A stretch of DNA of 28,731 nt from Plantago elongata (GCA_036897095.1 JAYMSP010001801.1:1-28731); one strand, 5' to 3'; shown: positions 1 to 9,344, counted from the first letter of the stretch. Notes: generated from the letters alone by a model not told the origin. Numbers and translations are program-made.

Positions 1-456
1 CGTTGACTGTTGAAGAGCAGGACAAAATCTTCTTACAAGTCAACCCACCAGACGAGAGAAGTCGAGTTTATGGTGTGCGTAGTCGAGGAAAAGAAGTTGC
101 GTCCACCTTTTCCATTGGTCAGTCCACCGGAGCACGAACTACCGGTCGTCATTACACACAGAAAGAGGTCGATAACATTGTGAATCCTCTCCAAAACGAG
201 ATTGATACGCTGAAGAGTACAGTTGAAACTGTCCAGTCCCGTACCGATCGTCAGTACGAAGAGATGAAGCAGATGATGGAACTCTTGACCCAAGGCCGTA
301 ATTCGTCTAATGATGGACGTCGCTAGAATCTTAACAACGCCCGTTTTAACGACGGACGTCTCTAGACCGTCGCTAGACGGTCTACGGTCTAGCGACGAAT
401 CGGCCCTTTTATAGCGACGGATAAGGGCGTCGCTAGAACATGCGATTTTTGTAGTG
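1..456 (+). mobile_element. CACTA (En/Spm) transposon, 3' terminal part
   Basis: The window opens inside a CACTA DNA transposon that ends at 456. The last 16 bases, read on the other strand, are CACTACAAAAATCGCA, the typical CACTA terminal inverted repeat. The subterminal region 340-440 carries repeated short motifs of the form CGTCGCTAGA in both orientations, as expected for transposase-binding subterminal repeats. The rest of the element lies outside the window, so the 3-bp target duplication cannot be checked; the first flanking bases are AGT (457-459). The element appears to have inserted into a copia-like LTR, because homology with a second LTR copy near 1614 starts immediately after 456. 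Confidence 0.85.
3..326 (+). CDS. C-terminal end of CACTA transposon protein (Transposase_24-like), partial
   Basis: An open frame of 107 residues runs from the left edge to a stop at 324-326. It is the C-terminal tail of a plant En/Spm-type protein. It has the ERSRVYGVRSRGKE segment resembling the 'RVYG.G' signature of plant Transposase_24 proteins, then a predicted coiled-coil stretch (about residues 50-95, rich in E, K, Q and heptad hydrophobics) and a charged end. The true start is upstream of the window. The stop lies about 130 bp before the CACTA terminus, the usual place for the last transposon gene. Family assignment rests on these motifs and the terminal repeat; the encoded protein is probably a fragment of a non-host gene. 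Confidence 0.6.
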   Translation: MTVEEQDKIFLQVNPPDERSRVYGVRSRGKEVASTFSIGQSTGARTTGRHYTQKEVDNIVNPLQNEIDTLKSTVETVQSRTDRQYEEMKQMMELLTQGRNSSNDGRR

Positions 457-689
457 AGTCTTCAAATCTTCGATTAAAATCCATTGCTAGGATCGTTCGT
501 CATGGCCTTCTCAAAATATAAAATTACATTCAGAGACCTAATAATCCTATTACAAGTTTAACTAGACTAACATACTAAGTGATTTTCCTTTTACAATGTT
601 CGAGAGAACTAAGAGTACTAGTCACCTTTTTGTACTAAAGATAAGTCATATGATGATTGATCAAAAATACTAACAAATATTCCTAAACA
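457..689 (-). mobile_element. Copia/Sirevirus-like 3' LTR, truncated by CACTA insertion
   Basis: Read on the minus strand, an LTR begins at 689 with TGTTTAGGAATATT. It is preceded by a polypurine tract AAAAAGGGGGAAATT (691-705), the classic Sirevirus-type PPT. The sequence 457-689 aligns with 1614-1848 over its whole length (for example the shared CTTTGGTACAGAAAGGTGAC-type segment with a few differences), so the two are LTR copies of one element. The copy is cut at 457 by the CACTA terminus. Confidence 0.65.
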
Positions 690-1848
690 AATTTCCCCCT
701 TTTTAATCTGTCAACCATGACTATCTTAAAGTTCTATTACATACATGGAAGTGAAAACAATCCACCACTTAATTATTTCAAATGATATTTAATTAGATAA
801 AACGTGCAGAAAGTAAACATCAACCAAATCACAAGGAGTGATCTTTACTGACAAGTTATCTTCTTATAAATGATTTCTGAGAGTATGATCATCGAAAATA
901 ACTATCACAGAGCATAAGATAACTTTTACAGATGTATTACAAAGAAATACAGCCAGCAGGATTACAAAAACTACAAAGTAAATTACGACAACATGAGAAA
1001 CCAAGCTCCAAGTAAACATCCTAAAACACCAGTCTTCAAGTCTTCAAAATCAACTTAGGTTCAGAAACCTCAAGTTCTTCAGCATCTCTCTGGATCAATG
1101 GGTTTCAACCCTCCTGCAGTCTTCAGCATACTCATAGAGTAACCATCTGACAGAGGGCTCTGTCTTTCTGGCTAGTACACAAGCTTCCTTGTAAGTTTTG
1201 GCAGGATCTTTGTTAGAATTAACAAAGTTCTTGACCCAAAGGTTTGTGTGTGTATTCTCAGCTTCTAAGTCTTGATATTTATAGATGAATTTAAGGGTCG
1301 TTCGAATACTATCCATTTGAGCTTCTCCGAATTCCATCCGTTGATATCTCAAAATAAGTACTCAGAAGTCACTATCTCGTTTTTCAAAGAGGGCTTTCTG
1401 GGATCGACTTTTCAGTCGGTGTAATTAATACACTGTACTATTTCTTTGTCATATAGTCTCAACGGAAACATGTGCCATCAGAAAGCAAGCATTCTTCTTG
1501 TCTCAGAATGACAAAGCTTCAGAGAGGTGTAATGTGCAAAGGCAGTATACAAGGCTTTCTGAATATATCATTTCGGAGGAGACTAATCCCTTGTGTCTTC
1601 ATTAAACTTGCGCAATCTTCAAATCTTCAATTAAACTCCATTGCTAGGATCCTTTTTCATGGCCATCTTTGAAACATAAAAAATTACATCCAGAGACCTA
1701 AACAATCCTATACAAGTTCAACTAGACTATCATACTAAGTGATTTCCTCTTTACAATGTTCAAGTGAACCGAGAGTACTAGTCACCTTTCTGTACCAAAG
1801 ATAAGTTACATGGTGATTGATCAAAAACACTAAAAGATATTCATAACA
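690..1848 (-). mobile_element. Copia/Sirevirus-like 5' LTR plus deleted internal remnant
   Basis: On the minus strand the 5' LTR starts at 1848 with TGTTATGAATATC. It carries a TATA box (TATAAATA, 1276-1283) and runs on to a T-rich end. The next recognisable item is the polypurine tract at 691-705, so practically all of gag-pol is missing. No initiator-Met primer-binding site is seen, so the exact LTR end is unclear, somewhere near 700-900. An 85-codon frame at 1095-1352 lies within this LTR, across and downstream of its TATA box, and is not treated as a gene. The element is a deletion derivative: 5' LTR, almost no interior, PPT and a cut 3' LTR. Base divergence between the two LTRs (several per 100) says it is old. 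Confidence 0.6.
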
Positions 1849-2170
1849 GTTTGTGAATCATTCGTCGTGATAGTGACTAGAATAGGTTCTTTGTTCGAGT
1901 TTATTCTAGGTCTAGTTTTTAGTGAGTTGATCATTCGTTTTGTGATTGATCATATACTCCTTGTGTAATTCCATTATCCTGACTAGCGGAAATTTAGCCT
2001 ACGACACGGTCATCATATTTTATAAATGTTGGCTTGATTTGTGGAAATTTGTCTGTCAATTCGCTGCAATTTATTCTACAGACAATCGTTGTTGACTGCA
2101 TTGTTGACTCATCACTAGAGTCATCATTGTTTACTGTTCCAGTATCAATCCCAGTCTAATAGTTCTAACA
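1849..2170 (+). mobile_element. Possible 3' end of another LTR (plus strand)
   Basis: This stretch adjoins the minus-strand LTR at 1848 and ends with AGTTCTAACA at 2170, a plausible ...CA LTR terminus. It contains a T/G-rich section and short motifs similar to the R-U5 part of copia LTRs. No primer-binding site or open reading frame follows. It may be the host LTR into which the minus-strand element inserted, but there is no second copy in the window to prove it. Confidence 0.3.
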
Positions 2171-3000
2171 AAAAGTTTAATAACAAAATATATAAATAGT
2201 GGGAAAAGGTGTAATTTTAATTAAAAAATTATGCAATAAGTTAAATATGAGTGATATAATATTAATATTTATCGAATGCGAAGTAACTTAATTAATGTAC
2301 TAAGAAAGGGCATATGAATATTTACTATATGAGGAAGACAATATTAAACTTGTTTTTTTTTCTGAAATGGTAAAGATTACAATTATACTCTACCAATCAC
2401 ACATATACCAACACCACTTTAATCCTAAACCACCTTATATCTCCATAAAAATTTGAACGATGCACTTTCTACTTTTCGTTTCAGCCCCATACCACTGCAC
2501 CACCTTATGACTCCTTTTATTAAACTAGACTAAATGATTACACAAGTTGTCCATGCTATGTATGAAATATAAAGGACACGAGGTACGATAAGGTTTGCAG
2601 TTTATAGGGACTCCAATAAAGTCCCTATAAACTATCGTTTCACGACTGAAGTACAATTTAACAATCGGTGGGCCACCTCAACCATATCAATAATTATATA
2701 TTTTCTCGAGATCTAAATTCACACCGATTTTTATAAATTGCATTTACACCTCAACTTTTTTTTTCCATATTCTATCTTAAATATTTTAAGTGTAATTATC
2801 AAACTTTTTTATTCTTCTATTATATATATTTAACACGTTAAATATGTAAAAAATAAATAAAAAGTTTGATGATCAGTCACATTTGAGGCACGAAAAGGGG
2901 CACAATTGCCAGATCCTAGTGTGAGTGGTCTAACATCCAACTAGGACATTCATCCCAAATGGAAAGGCAAGTACCACATCACTAAACATGGTCAATTGGT
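2171..3000. other. AT-rich intergenic DNA with one small hairpin
   Basis: No coding region is seen. The stretch is AT-rich, with low-complexity blocks around 2690-2880 that contain an imperfect foldback: ATTATCAAACTTTTTTATT near 2797 faces AATAAAAAGTTTGATGAT near 2857. This may be a decayed MITE, but no terminal repeats or target duplication are convincing. The only precise structure is the 14-bp hairpin at 2599-2633. Confidence 0.4.
2599..2633. repeat. Perfect 14-bp inverted repeat with 7-nt loop
   Basis: The arms AGTTTATAGGGACT (2599-2612) and AGTCCCTATAAACT (2620-2633) are perfectly complementary around the loop CCAATAA. No T-run follows and no gene ends nearby, so it is not an obvious terminator. 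It could be the core of a decayed MITE. Confidence 0.7.
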
Positions 3001-3110
3001 GTTAATAAGGTTTAACTCAATTGGTTAGGTTGAGATTTCATAGCCCAAAATATCATGGGTTGATTTTCATATTGAGAGCGAGTATTTTGATATATGATTA
3101 TGCTAATTGA
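3001..3110 (+). mobile_element. Possible degraded tRNA-derived SINE head
   Basis: The sequence holds a tRNA-like A box (TAACTCAATTGGTTA, near 3012-3026) and about 35 bp later a degenerate B box (GGGTTGATTTTC, near 3057-3068), the spacing seen in tRNA-derived SINEs. The B box has lost the usual GGTTCGA core, so this would be an old copy. No tail or target duplication was found. Confidence 0.3.
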
Positions 3111-3420
3111 GTGATGATTATATAAAGTTCCATATAATATATATTTGAATGTTTTTATTATATTATATTCTTATGTTTTAATAATTTTACACAATGTTCA
3201 ATAACTATTCATGATTAAAGTTTGATTTTATTAAATTTATAAAGTTAGACCTAGATAAATGCATGACTGGGAAATGGGAATAGTGGAGTTAATCCTTACA
3301 TGACTTAAAAGTTCAATTGTTCATGGAACATTAGTAGGAGCTAAGTACATGTATTTCCAGTAATTCTAATAGTAGTTGTTATTCGTTATAATTGACTTAT
3401 TAAAAGACCATCAACTCATT
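3111..3420. other. AT-rich intergenic DNA, nothing recognised
   Basis: About 300 bases with long A/T runs. There are no open frames of note, no terminal repeats and no tRNA-like boxes. Confidence 0.4.
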
Positions 3421-3561
3421 CAGGAGCTGGCATTTGAATAGAAATTTTGGTGAAATTGTGTTTAAAATGAAATTAAAATGTAAGTATTTAAAATGTATTT
3501 TAGTCCAAATCAATATTCATCGAGTTAAATGAAGGCATTTAAATGCCAGGACAATCAGCCC
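3421..3561. mobile_element. Tourist-like MITE, copy 1
   Basis: This 141-bp block is about 85% identical to 25286-25432 in the same orientation. Its right end, read inward on the minus strand, begins GGGCTGATTGTCCTGGCATT and pairs with the inner left end CATTTGAATAG. The outermost left terminal repeat is eroded here but present in copy 2. It carries no coding capacity. A terminal repeat of this type is like that of plant PIF/Harbinger-derived Tourist elements. Confidence 0.65.
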
Positions 3562-3571
3562 AACCTATTTC

Positions 3572-3687
3572 AGAGAATTCAATTTGGAACATAGCAAGTT
3601 GCTACCTGCACAGCAACTTTGAAATCCAAGAGAATTCAATTTGGAACATAGCAAGTTGCCACCTGCACAGCAACTTTGAAATCCAAG
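3572..3687. repeat. 57-bp direct tandem duplication
   Basis: Unit 1 (3572-3628) and unit 2 (3629-3685) are identical except for one T/C change; the first bases of a third unit (AG) follow. The unit begins AGAGAATTCAATTTGGAACA. Because 57 is a multiple of three, the frame 3543-3749 stays open through both copies and predicts a 68-residue peptide ending in a hydrophobic stretch. There is no sign that it is a gene. The single difference points to a recent duplication. Confidence 0.85.
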
Positions 3688-3749
3688 TCAAAAGGTCTCG
3701 TCTCCTGATGGCTTTCTTAATTCTTCTAACTTTGTATTTTGCTAGTTAG

Positions 3750-4302
3750 CTGCTATTCCGAACACTCTGTATCAGTCTTACAGAAAGGGTCTGAATAATA
3801 GTATAATAATATTTATAAATATAAATAAATTTATAACTAAAGGAAAAAAACATCAAAGATTTTCAGCACCCCTGACTACATTACATGTAATTTCTAAAAT
3901 TCTTGCTGCACAGAATATAATCTACTTATTTTAAGAATTAGGACGAATTATTTATAATTCCTCATGAATTTGAACCAATTACATAATCTTCAAAATTGAC
4001 GAGATTTACATCCAAGTCCAAACCTCCATTTTTAAGTTGATCAAATAAAAAATAAAAATAAATAAAATTAAATGGACTCAGTTACAATTTAAAATTTTCA
4101 TTTTATTATATAGTTTATTTAATATATTGTAACTTACAAAAATAATCCTCCAATCTAATTCCCCACATCCACCACCCACACCACGGCCGGCAAAGGGCTT
4201 CTATGTCAGAAGCTTGAGCTTCCATGTTGAAAAGATGTGTACACGTATTTATATGCATAACGTTATTAACTGATTTATTATTTTTGGAGCATTGTTGGGC
4301 AA
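3750..4302. other. AT-rich intergenic DNA, nothing recognised
   Basis: Long A/T-rich stretch with a short GC-richer patch (4160-4200, CCACC-rich). No gene, RNA or clear repeat was found. Confidence 0.4.
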
Positions 4303-5045
4303 TACAATTCCCATGACTTTTTTTTTTAAATAAAAGAGTTTGAGCTCTATAATATATTAATATTCAAAACATCAAGACGATTTGTAAGAACCCACGTACA
4401 CTAAGTACTTCTTACCAATTACAGACCTACTAGTTATCAAAGGCACAAACAAGTATCTATGCCTCAAAAGCTCCAAAAACCCATAATAGCACTTAGATAC
4501 AAAAACTATACTATAACCCACACATACATATTATGTGCCCTCCAAAGCACCCGAATAGGGTACATTTCTAACCAAAATATCTTCAAAAATATGTGTCAAA
4601 GCCTTGTGCTTTCCAGTCCCAAGTCATGTCTACCTATTGCATATCCCTTGTGTTGTACTAGTGCCAATGCAGGACTCTCTCGTGCCAATCCAATGCGCCA
4701 CTAATATCATTACGTGCCCATTCATGTGCCCTGGTTGAACCCTGTATGTGCCAATCCAGCGCCCCTGAAGCGTCAAACCATGTATTAGCCTATGCCATGA
4801 TATAGCCATGTTCGTGACATGTAGGAGACCTGCCGTGTCATTATAGAGCCCTGCCATATCTTGAGACCTTCCCGTGCCATGGTAAATCACTGCCAAGCCA
4901 ATACCTCTAGCCAAATGGTTCTCAATTCGAATAACACCTAATGCAACCAAATGCCAAAACAGTACAAAAGAAACCTGACAAAAGAAATAACTCAACCCAT
5001 GAGTCTTTCTTTCATTGTATTGAAACAGTACAATTCCCGTGACTT
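4303..5045 (-). mobile_element. Retroposed poly(A) unit with long target-site duplication
   Basis: TACAATTCCCATGACTT (4303-4319) and TACAATTCCCGTGACTT (5029-5045) match at 16 of 17 bases; three further bases upstream extend this to 18 of 20. Between them, starting at once with ten T (4318-4327), lies about 700 bp. On the minus strand this reads as a transcript ending ...TATTTAAAAAAAAAA against the duplication. This is the arrangement left by LINE-machinery target-primed reverse transcription. The insert holds a 121-codon minus-strand frame (4630-4995) that matches no family I recognise and is rich in imperfect GGCACG/GGCATG motifs. It could be a 5'-truncated LINE, a SINE-like element or a processed copy of an unknown transcript. 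Confidence 0.6.
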
Positions 5046-5144
5046 AAATCAAGGGAGCCATAATAAGATGATACGATTCCACATCGTATTGAAATTCAAG
5101 GCAAAGTTGATCAAGTAATCGACCGTGGATCCGAACTTAATTAT

Positions 5145-5636
5145 TGTTATTTAGGTATTATTATGTACTTTTAGTAGAACATGTGTTTAGATCTTATCTT
5201 GATAGTTAAGTTTGTTTGGTTAGAAAGAATAATTAGTAGATGGTAATTCTTGCTAACTAAGTACAATATATGGTTAGAAGGTTTTTATTGGGTTAATTAA
5301 GCCCATAGTAGTTGTAGAGGTTATAAATACCTCAACCCTTTTCAGTTAGAGACGATGCGAAGATATGAATTTATGAGTAGAACATAGTATGATCGGCAGA
5401 TGCCTCGAATAGGTATATTGTTTAGTACTTAAGTGTACACCGGGATAAATCCTAGAGAGTAGGCGTCTCTTTTGTTGCGGGAAGTCTCATGAATAGTTGA
5501 TTATGTATTCTTCTGGGCTAGCCGATCTATTCCGTCTAGAGATATAAGGTTGCCTTGCTCTTCAGCACCAAGACTGTGTAGATCTGGAGTTTATCTAATA
5601 TAATTCTTTGGTGTTCTAAGCCTCATATCATGTACA
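5145..5636 (+). mobile_element. Probable solo or truncated LTR
   Basis: The block starts TGTTATTTAGG and ends TGTACA. It contains a good core promoter (GGTTATAAATACC near 5320) about 310 bp before its end. It is followed two bases on by TGGTAT (5638-5643), the first six bases of an initiator-Met primer-binding site, after which the match fails. Length (492 bp) and element order suit a plant LTR. No matching second LTR or target duplication is seen, so a truncated 5' LTR is as likely as a solo LTR. Confidence 0.4.
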
Positions 5637-7158
5637 ATGGTATTTAAGTTGATTGATTAATCTGTAGCCAGATCTATCCGAATACCTAATATAAGATAAG
5701 ATGTGGTGAGAAGGCTTAGCTAAATAAGTTGAGCTTGCGCTAGCTAGGAGTCGAGGACGAGTAGTCGCGATCGAGTAATTAATAGTCTAGCTAGTTAAGA
5801 GTAAGTATATGCTTAAGTTAAGCTAATTAAGCTACAAGTTAAGTATGGTGGCTCAATGAAATATCTTGGAGTTAGGTTTGAATTTTTCAGCCGTCGGGAA
5901 GTCATGTGATTGTCACTGACCAATGACAAGTTAAGCTATCGATCCTAAGACTACCATTCACGAACGCGATTCGTAACGAAATTTTTCTCCATTAATGACG
6001 CATTACGGAGCCATCATTTCAATTTCATTTTATATTATTTTTATTTTTAAAAATATATTTAATATATTATAAAAATATTTAAAAGTTTAAATTAATAAAA
6101 TTATACTTTTAGAAGTCGTTTTAAAATTTTAATTATAATTAAGAGAGAAAAATGAGTTGGAGATATATGTAGATTTTGAAAAGATAAAGTCATTGATGAT
6201 TTTTTTATTTTATCTTTTGTATTTATATTTTTTAAGTTATTCGTGTTTGAAATTGGACAAAACTAAAAAGTTTTTAAAAAATAAATAAAACATCATGAAT
6301 TGTGACAAGTGGCAAGGGCGCACGGCTTACTGCACACTTACGTGCCCCGTCTACACGTACAACAATTAACGCGTCTGTGATGCATCGTGTGAGTTGCACG
6401 TTAGAGGCATGTGACGAGCTACATTGCAGCTCGTTTAAGTTTCAATTGCACTTCTAATCCTCCACTATCCATTTCATCTTTTAACCTTTCAAATTCCATT
6501 TAACTTTAAAAATAAAATATCTGCAATCAAACATTTTTATATTTAAAATGAAATTGTTGGGGTCTTTTAACAAGTAACTCATAGGAAGTATTTTACCATG
6601 AAATTTGATTACATCAAACATTTATTTTGAGTATAGGAAGGAGTATACATTATTGCTTTAGCCCAGTGAACTTCACTTATTTCAGTGTCAGCAAGTATAG
6701 TCCTTACGGCCCTTGCTCTTTAATTCATCAACATCATTTTGTTGTGCTATTTTTATAGAAGAAAGTTGGTTTTGTATACTTTTGTAGTACAAAATCCATT
6801 TTATATACCAATTGACAAATTTAATAACATTGCGAGTTTTTAAGATAGAAATCTTGTCATTTTTTTTATTTCAAGCTTATTCATCAAGGTATAGGTATCT
6901 CTACTTGTATTTTAAATTTGTATCTTAGGAAAAGGATTCAAGTGAATCTTGAAATAATCATCCACATCAACTAAATCATACTTTCTTTCCTGCATAGTTG
7001 GTCATTGAGGATTCAAATACAAAATTAACAATTAATATGATCGTAATACTGGAATGCATATTATTTGTCTTGAACGAAGCTTTGATTTGTTTACCAAGTA
7101 AACATGCTCAACATATTCCTTTCTTTTCAATATGCCATATTGGTAGACGAATTACTAA
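5637..7158. other. Intergenic DNA without recognised genes
   Basis: AT-rich with one GC-richer island (6310-6430). The part just after the LTR (5644-5880) is full of short AGCTAAGT/CTAGCTAG-type words and may be decayed retroelement interior. The 68-codon frame at 6998-7204 runs into the hairpin MITE at 7159 and so is not a real gene. Confidence 0.4.
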
Positions 7159-7280
7159 GGGGGTGAGTGACATAGAATTTAAATGTCCATTTGGATGGAA
7201 ATAGCTTCAAATTGTATTGTGTTACAATTTGAAACTATTTCCATCCAAATGGGCATTTGAATTCTATGTCACTCACCCCC
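7159..7280. mobile_element. Tourist-like hairpin MITE with TAA target duplication
   Basis: The element is almost entirely a palindrome: its left arm from 7159 (GGGGGTGAGTGACATAGAAT) pairs with the right arm ending at 7280 over about 58 bp with three mismatches, leaving a loop of only a few bases. It is flanked on both sides by TAA (7156-7158 and 7281-7283), the target duplication of PIF/Harbinger-type Tourist MITEs. It has no coding capacity. Transcription across it would give a long, nearly perfect RNA hairpin. Confidence 0.9.
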
Positions 7281-7363
7281 TAAATTTTTTCTTACGTAAC
7301 TTGTCCAATGTCTTCAGGTTGACGTGACCTTTTTTTTTAGCCATAACATCCATTTTCAGTTTG

Positions 7364-7530
7364 TGGTAATTGCCCAATCCACAACATGCTTCTACTGTGG
7401 TAATTGCCCAATCTGCAACATGCTTCTACTATGGTAATTGTCCTGCCCAATTCACAACATACTTCTACTATGGTAATTGTCCTGCCCAATCCACAACATG
7501 CTTCCACTATGGTAATTGTCCAATCCACGA
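7364..7530. repeat. Minisatellite, 34/39-bp units
   Basis: Five starts of TGGTAATTG lie at 7364, 7398, 7432, 7471 and 7510, giving two 34-bp and two 39-bp units plus a partial fifth. The 39-bp units differ by an added TCCTG-type pentamer. Two short frames across it (7370-7600 and 7404-7676) are open in the array only because of the repeat and are not treated as genes. Confidence 0.85.
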
Positions 7531-8338
7531 TGGATATCCTTTTCGCCTTGCAATCAAAACAAACATTTTTTATTCATTGTTATCCGATATGTACTTTTGA
7601 GATAGATCCTTATTTTGTATCATCTATAAGTAAAACGGCTCATGCAAAAAAGGTTTTATTTAGCCAACTCCTTTGAAAATTACATGAGCGCGCAATTTGC
7701 TCAGTTTAAAGATGATTATGCTCAACATGAACAACTAGTGGGATCGAGTTCGAGGTAGCGATTCAAATGGTTGAGGGAGAGGGCGACACAAAGGGTAGAT
7801 AAGCAAGAAGGTAATCAAGATTTGACGCGGACCCAAAGAATGGAGTTGGCAAACTTATGCAATTAGGTCCGAGCACCATGGCGCTGAAGACTTGAGCTTG
7901 TTGAAGATGTTGAAGGCAGGGTTCAAAATGTGAAGTTGTGATTCAAGTTTTGCTCGTGTTTGTATCTGTATCAGTGTACTTTTCATTTCTGACCGATGTA
8001 GTTCTTGTATTTTGATTTTCATTCAAAGAAAAAAAAATTCATATTAAACTTCAAATCTTATTTATGTTTCAACACATTAACTAATAAAATTATAAAAAAG
8101 ATCATGACGAACGTGACCACGAGTGCTCCCACAGTGACTGACCACCAGACGTGGGAGCGGCCGCCCCGCGACACGATTAAAATTCAATTTGTCATAGTTG
8201 ATGGTCTTATAAATGTAATTATTCTTCATCTATGTTAGTCATTTCATAATACCGTCGTTCAAACATAGCTTATGATATAAAAAAAAATCTCATTATCTTC
8301 TAACACAAAGTCGTACGAAAGATAGTTCTTAGATAACT
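7531..8338. other. Intergenic DNA with a transcript-end-like stretch
   Basis: The part 7680-8035 has a different, GC-richer texture than its surroundings and ends in an A-rich tract (AAAGAAAAAAAA, about 8026-8037), like the 3' end of a retroposed or decayed transcript. No frame is long enough to identify a protein and I found no flanking duplication. From 8040 on the DNA is plain AT-rich sequence. Confidence 0.35.
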
Positions 8339-8455
8339 TATCTAGAGACGAGCATATGTTATCAATAAAATCATACATGTTATTAATCTAGAGACGAGCA
8401 TATGTTAAAAATAAAATTATACATGTTATCAATCTAGAGACGAGCCTATGTTAAC
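8339..8455. repeat. 46-bp tandem repeat, about 2.5 units
   Basis: TCTAGAGACGAGC recurs at 8341, 8387 and 8433, exactly 46 bp apart. Units end in TACATGTTAT(T/C)AA. The last unit is partial. No coding sense is apparent. Confidence 0.85.
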
Positions 8456-8542
8456 GGTTGAGTTATTGTGTAATGTGGAAAGAACAACAATTGATAATAT
8501 ACACGTTTTGATTAATAATATTAATGTTTTTATTTAATTATA

Positions 8543-8781
8543 CTTCCTCCGTCCCGGTTTGGAAGTCCCGCTTTCCATTTTGGTCTGTCCCGAATTGGAA
8601 GTCCAATTTCCTTAAATAGAAAATCTCTCTCATACTTTATAATTATATCTCATACTTTATTCACTATCTCTCCTACTTTATCCAATCACATTCATAGTTT
8701 ATCACCTTCTTTCCTACTTTATCATTTTTTTTCTTAAAACTTGTGCCCGATCCCGTGGGACTTCCACCGGGACGGAGGGAG
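8543..8781. mobile_element. Stowaway-like MITE
   Basis: The 239-bp element starts CTTCCTCCGTCCCGG and ends CCGGGACGGAGGGAG, the characteristic terminal inverted repeats of plant Stowaway (Tc1/mariner-derived) MITEs. It is flanked by TA on both sides (8541-8542, 8782-8783). The interior is AT-rich and non-coding, with ...CTCATACTTTAT-type repeats. It abuts the probable 5' end of the LINE. Confidence 0.92.
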
Positions 8782-9164
8782 TATATGTCAAAAAAAAAAA
8801 AAAAATCTCTCTTCTTGAGAGCTCATCTCTATAGGCTGGAGATTGAGTTCTCTCTTCTTGCCAGTCTCAATCTTTTTTCGAACCCCCAAAACTGGTGAGT
8901 CTCCCCCCATAATTCCGAGTATGATCGTGAGGCCACCCATTAATTTTTCCGAGAGTGCTCTTCTAGGTTTTGTCATTTTTTGGGTTGTAAGTACTGCTTT
9001 GTCCGTCTCTTGCTGTGTGGTTGGTTTTTTCAAATTTTGATTTCCCTCTTTGTCAGTAATTTACTTTCTCTTTTCTTTTTAGACCTAACCCTACTTTAAA
9101 TCTGGTGCTTGGGGGCAACCGTTATTTTCTTTTGTGTATTTCAACAGGATATCTGGTTGGTTTT

Positions 9165-9165
<1 letters not shown>

Positions 9166-9200
<35 letters not shown>
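9166..9200. repeat. (CT)n microsatellite in LINE 5' UTR
   Basis: A pure run of 35 bases of alternating C and T. It sits in the leader of the LINE, about 150 bp before the first ORF1-like sequence. Confidence 0.95.
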
Positions 9201-9204
<4 letters not shown>

Positions 9205-9344
9205 TTCTTATCTCTTTCTCTGTTGATTGCTGCTACGGGAGTAATGGATTGAATATTCCAAGGGTTGAGTGCGCATATGCAGCTTACGGAGAAAGGTAGA
9301 AAGTTCATGTTCTCGCCGACGTGTGGAATGAGTCATGAACCATG

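Noticed and set aside
1095..1352. 85-codon minus-strand frame, looks gag-like
   Set aside because: It lies in the 5' LTR of the Sirevirus-like element, across and just downstream of the LTR's TATA box, and matches no family I know.
2690..2940. Large imperfect foldback that could be a MITE
   Set aside because: Only an inner ~20-bp pairing is convincing; no terminal repeats or target duplication.
4630..4995. 121-codon minus-strand frame in the retroposed unit
   Set aside because: No recognised domain and low-complexity GGCACG words; noted within the element instead.
5720..5860. Run of short CTAGCTAG/AAGCTAAT-type words
   Set aside because: No period or copy structure; looks like low-complexity decayed DNA.
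6998..7204. 68-codon plus-strand frame
   Set aside because: It runs into the hairpin MITE (7159-7280), which supplies its last 15 codons and stop; no codon bias or motif.
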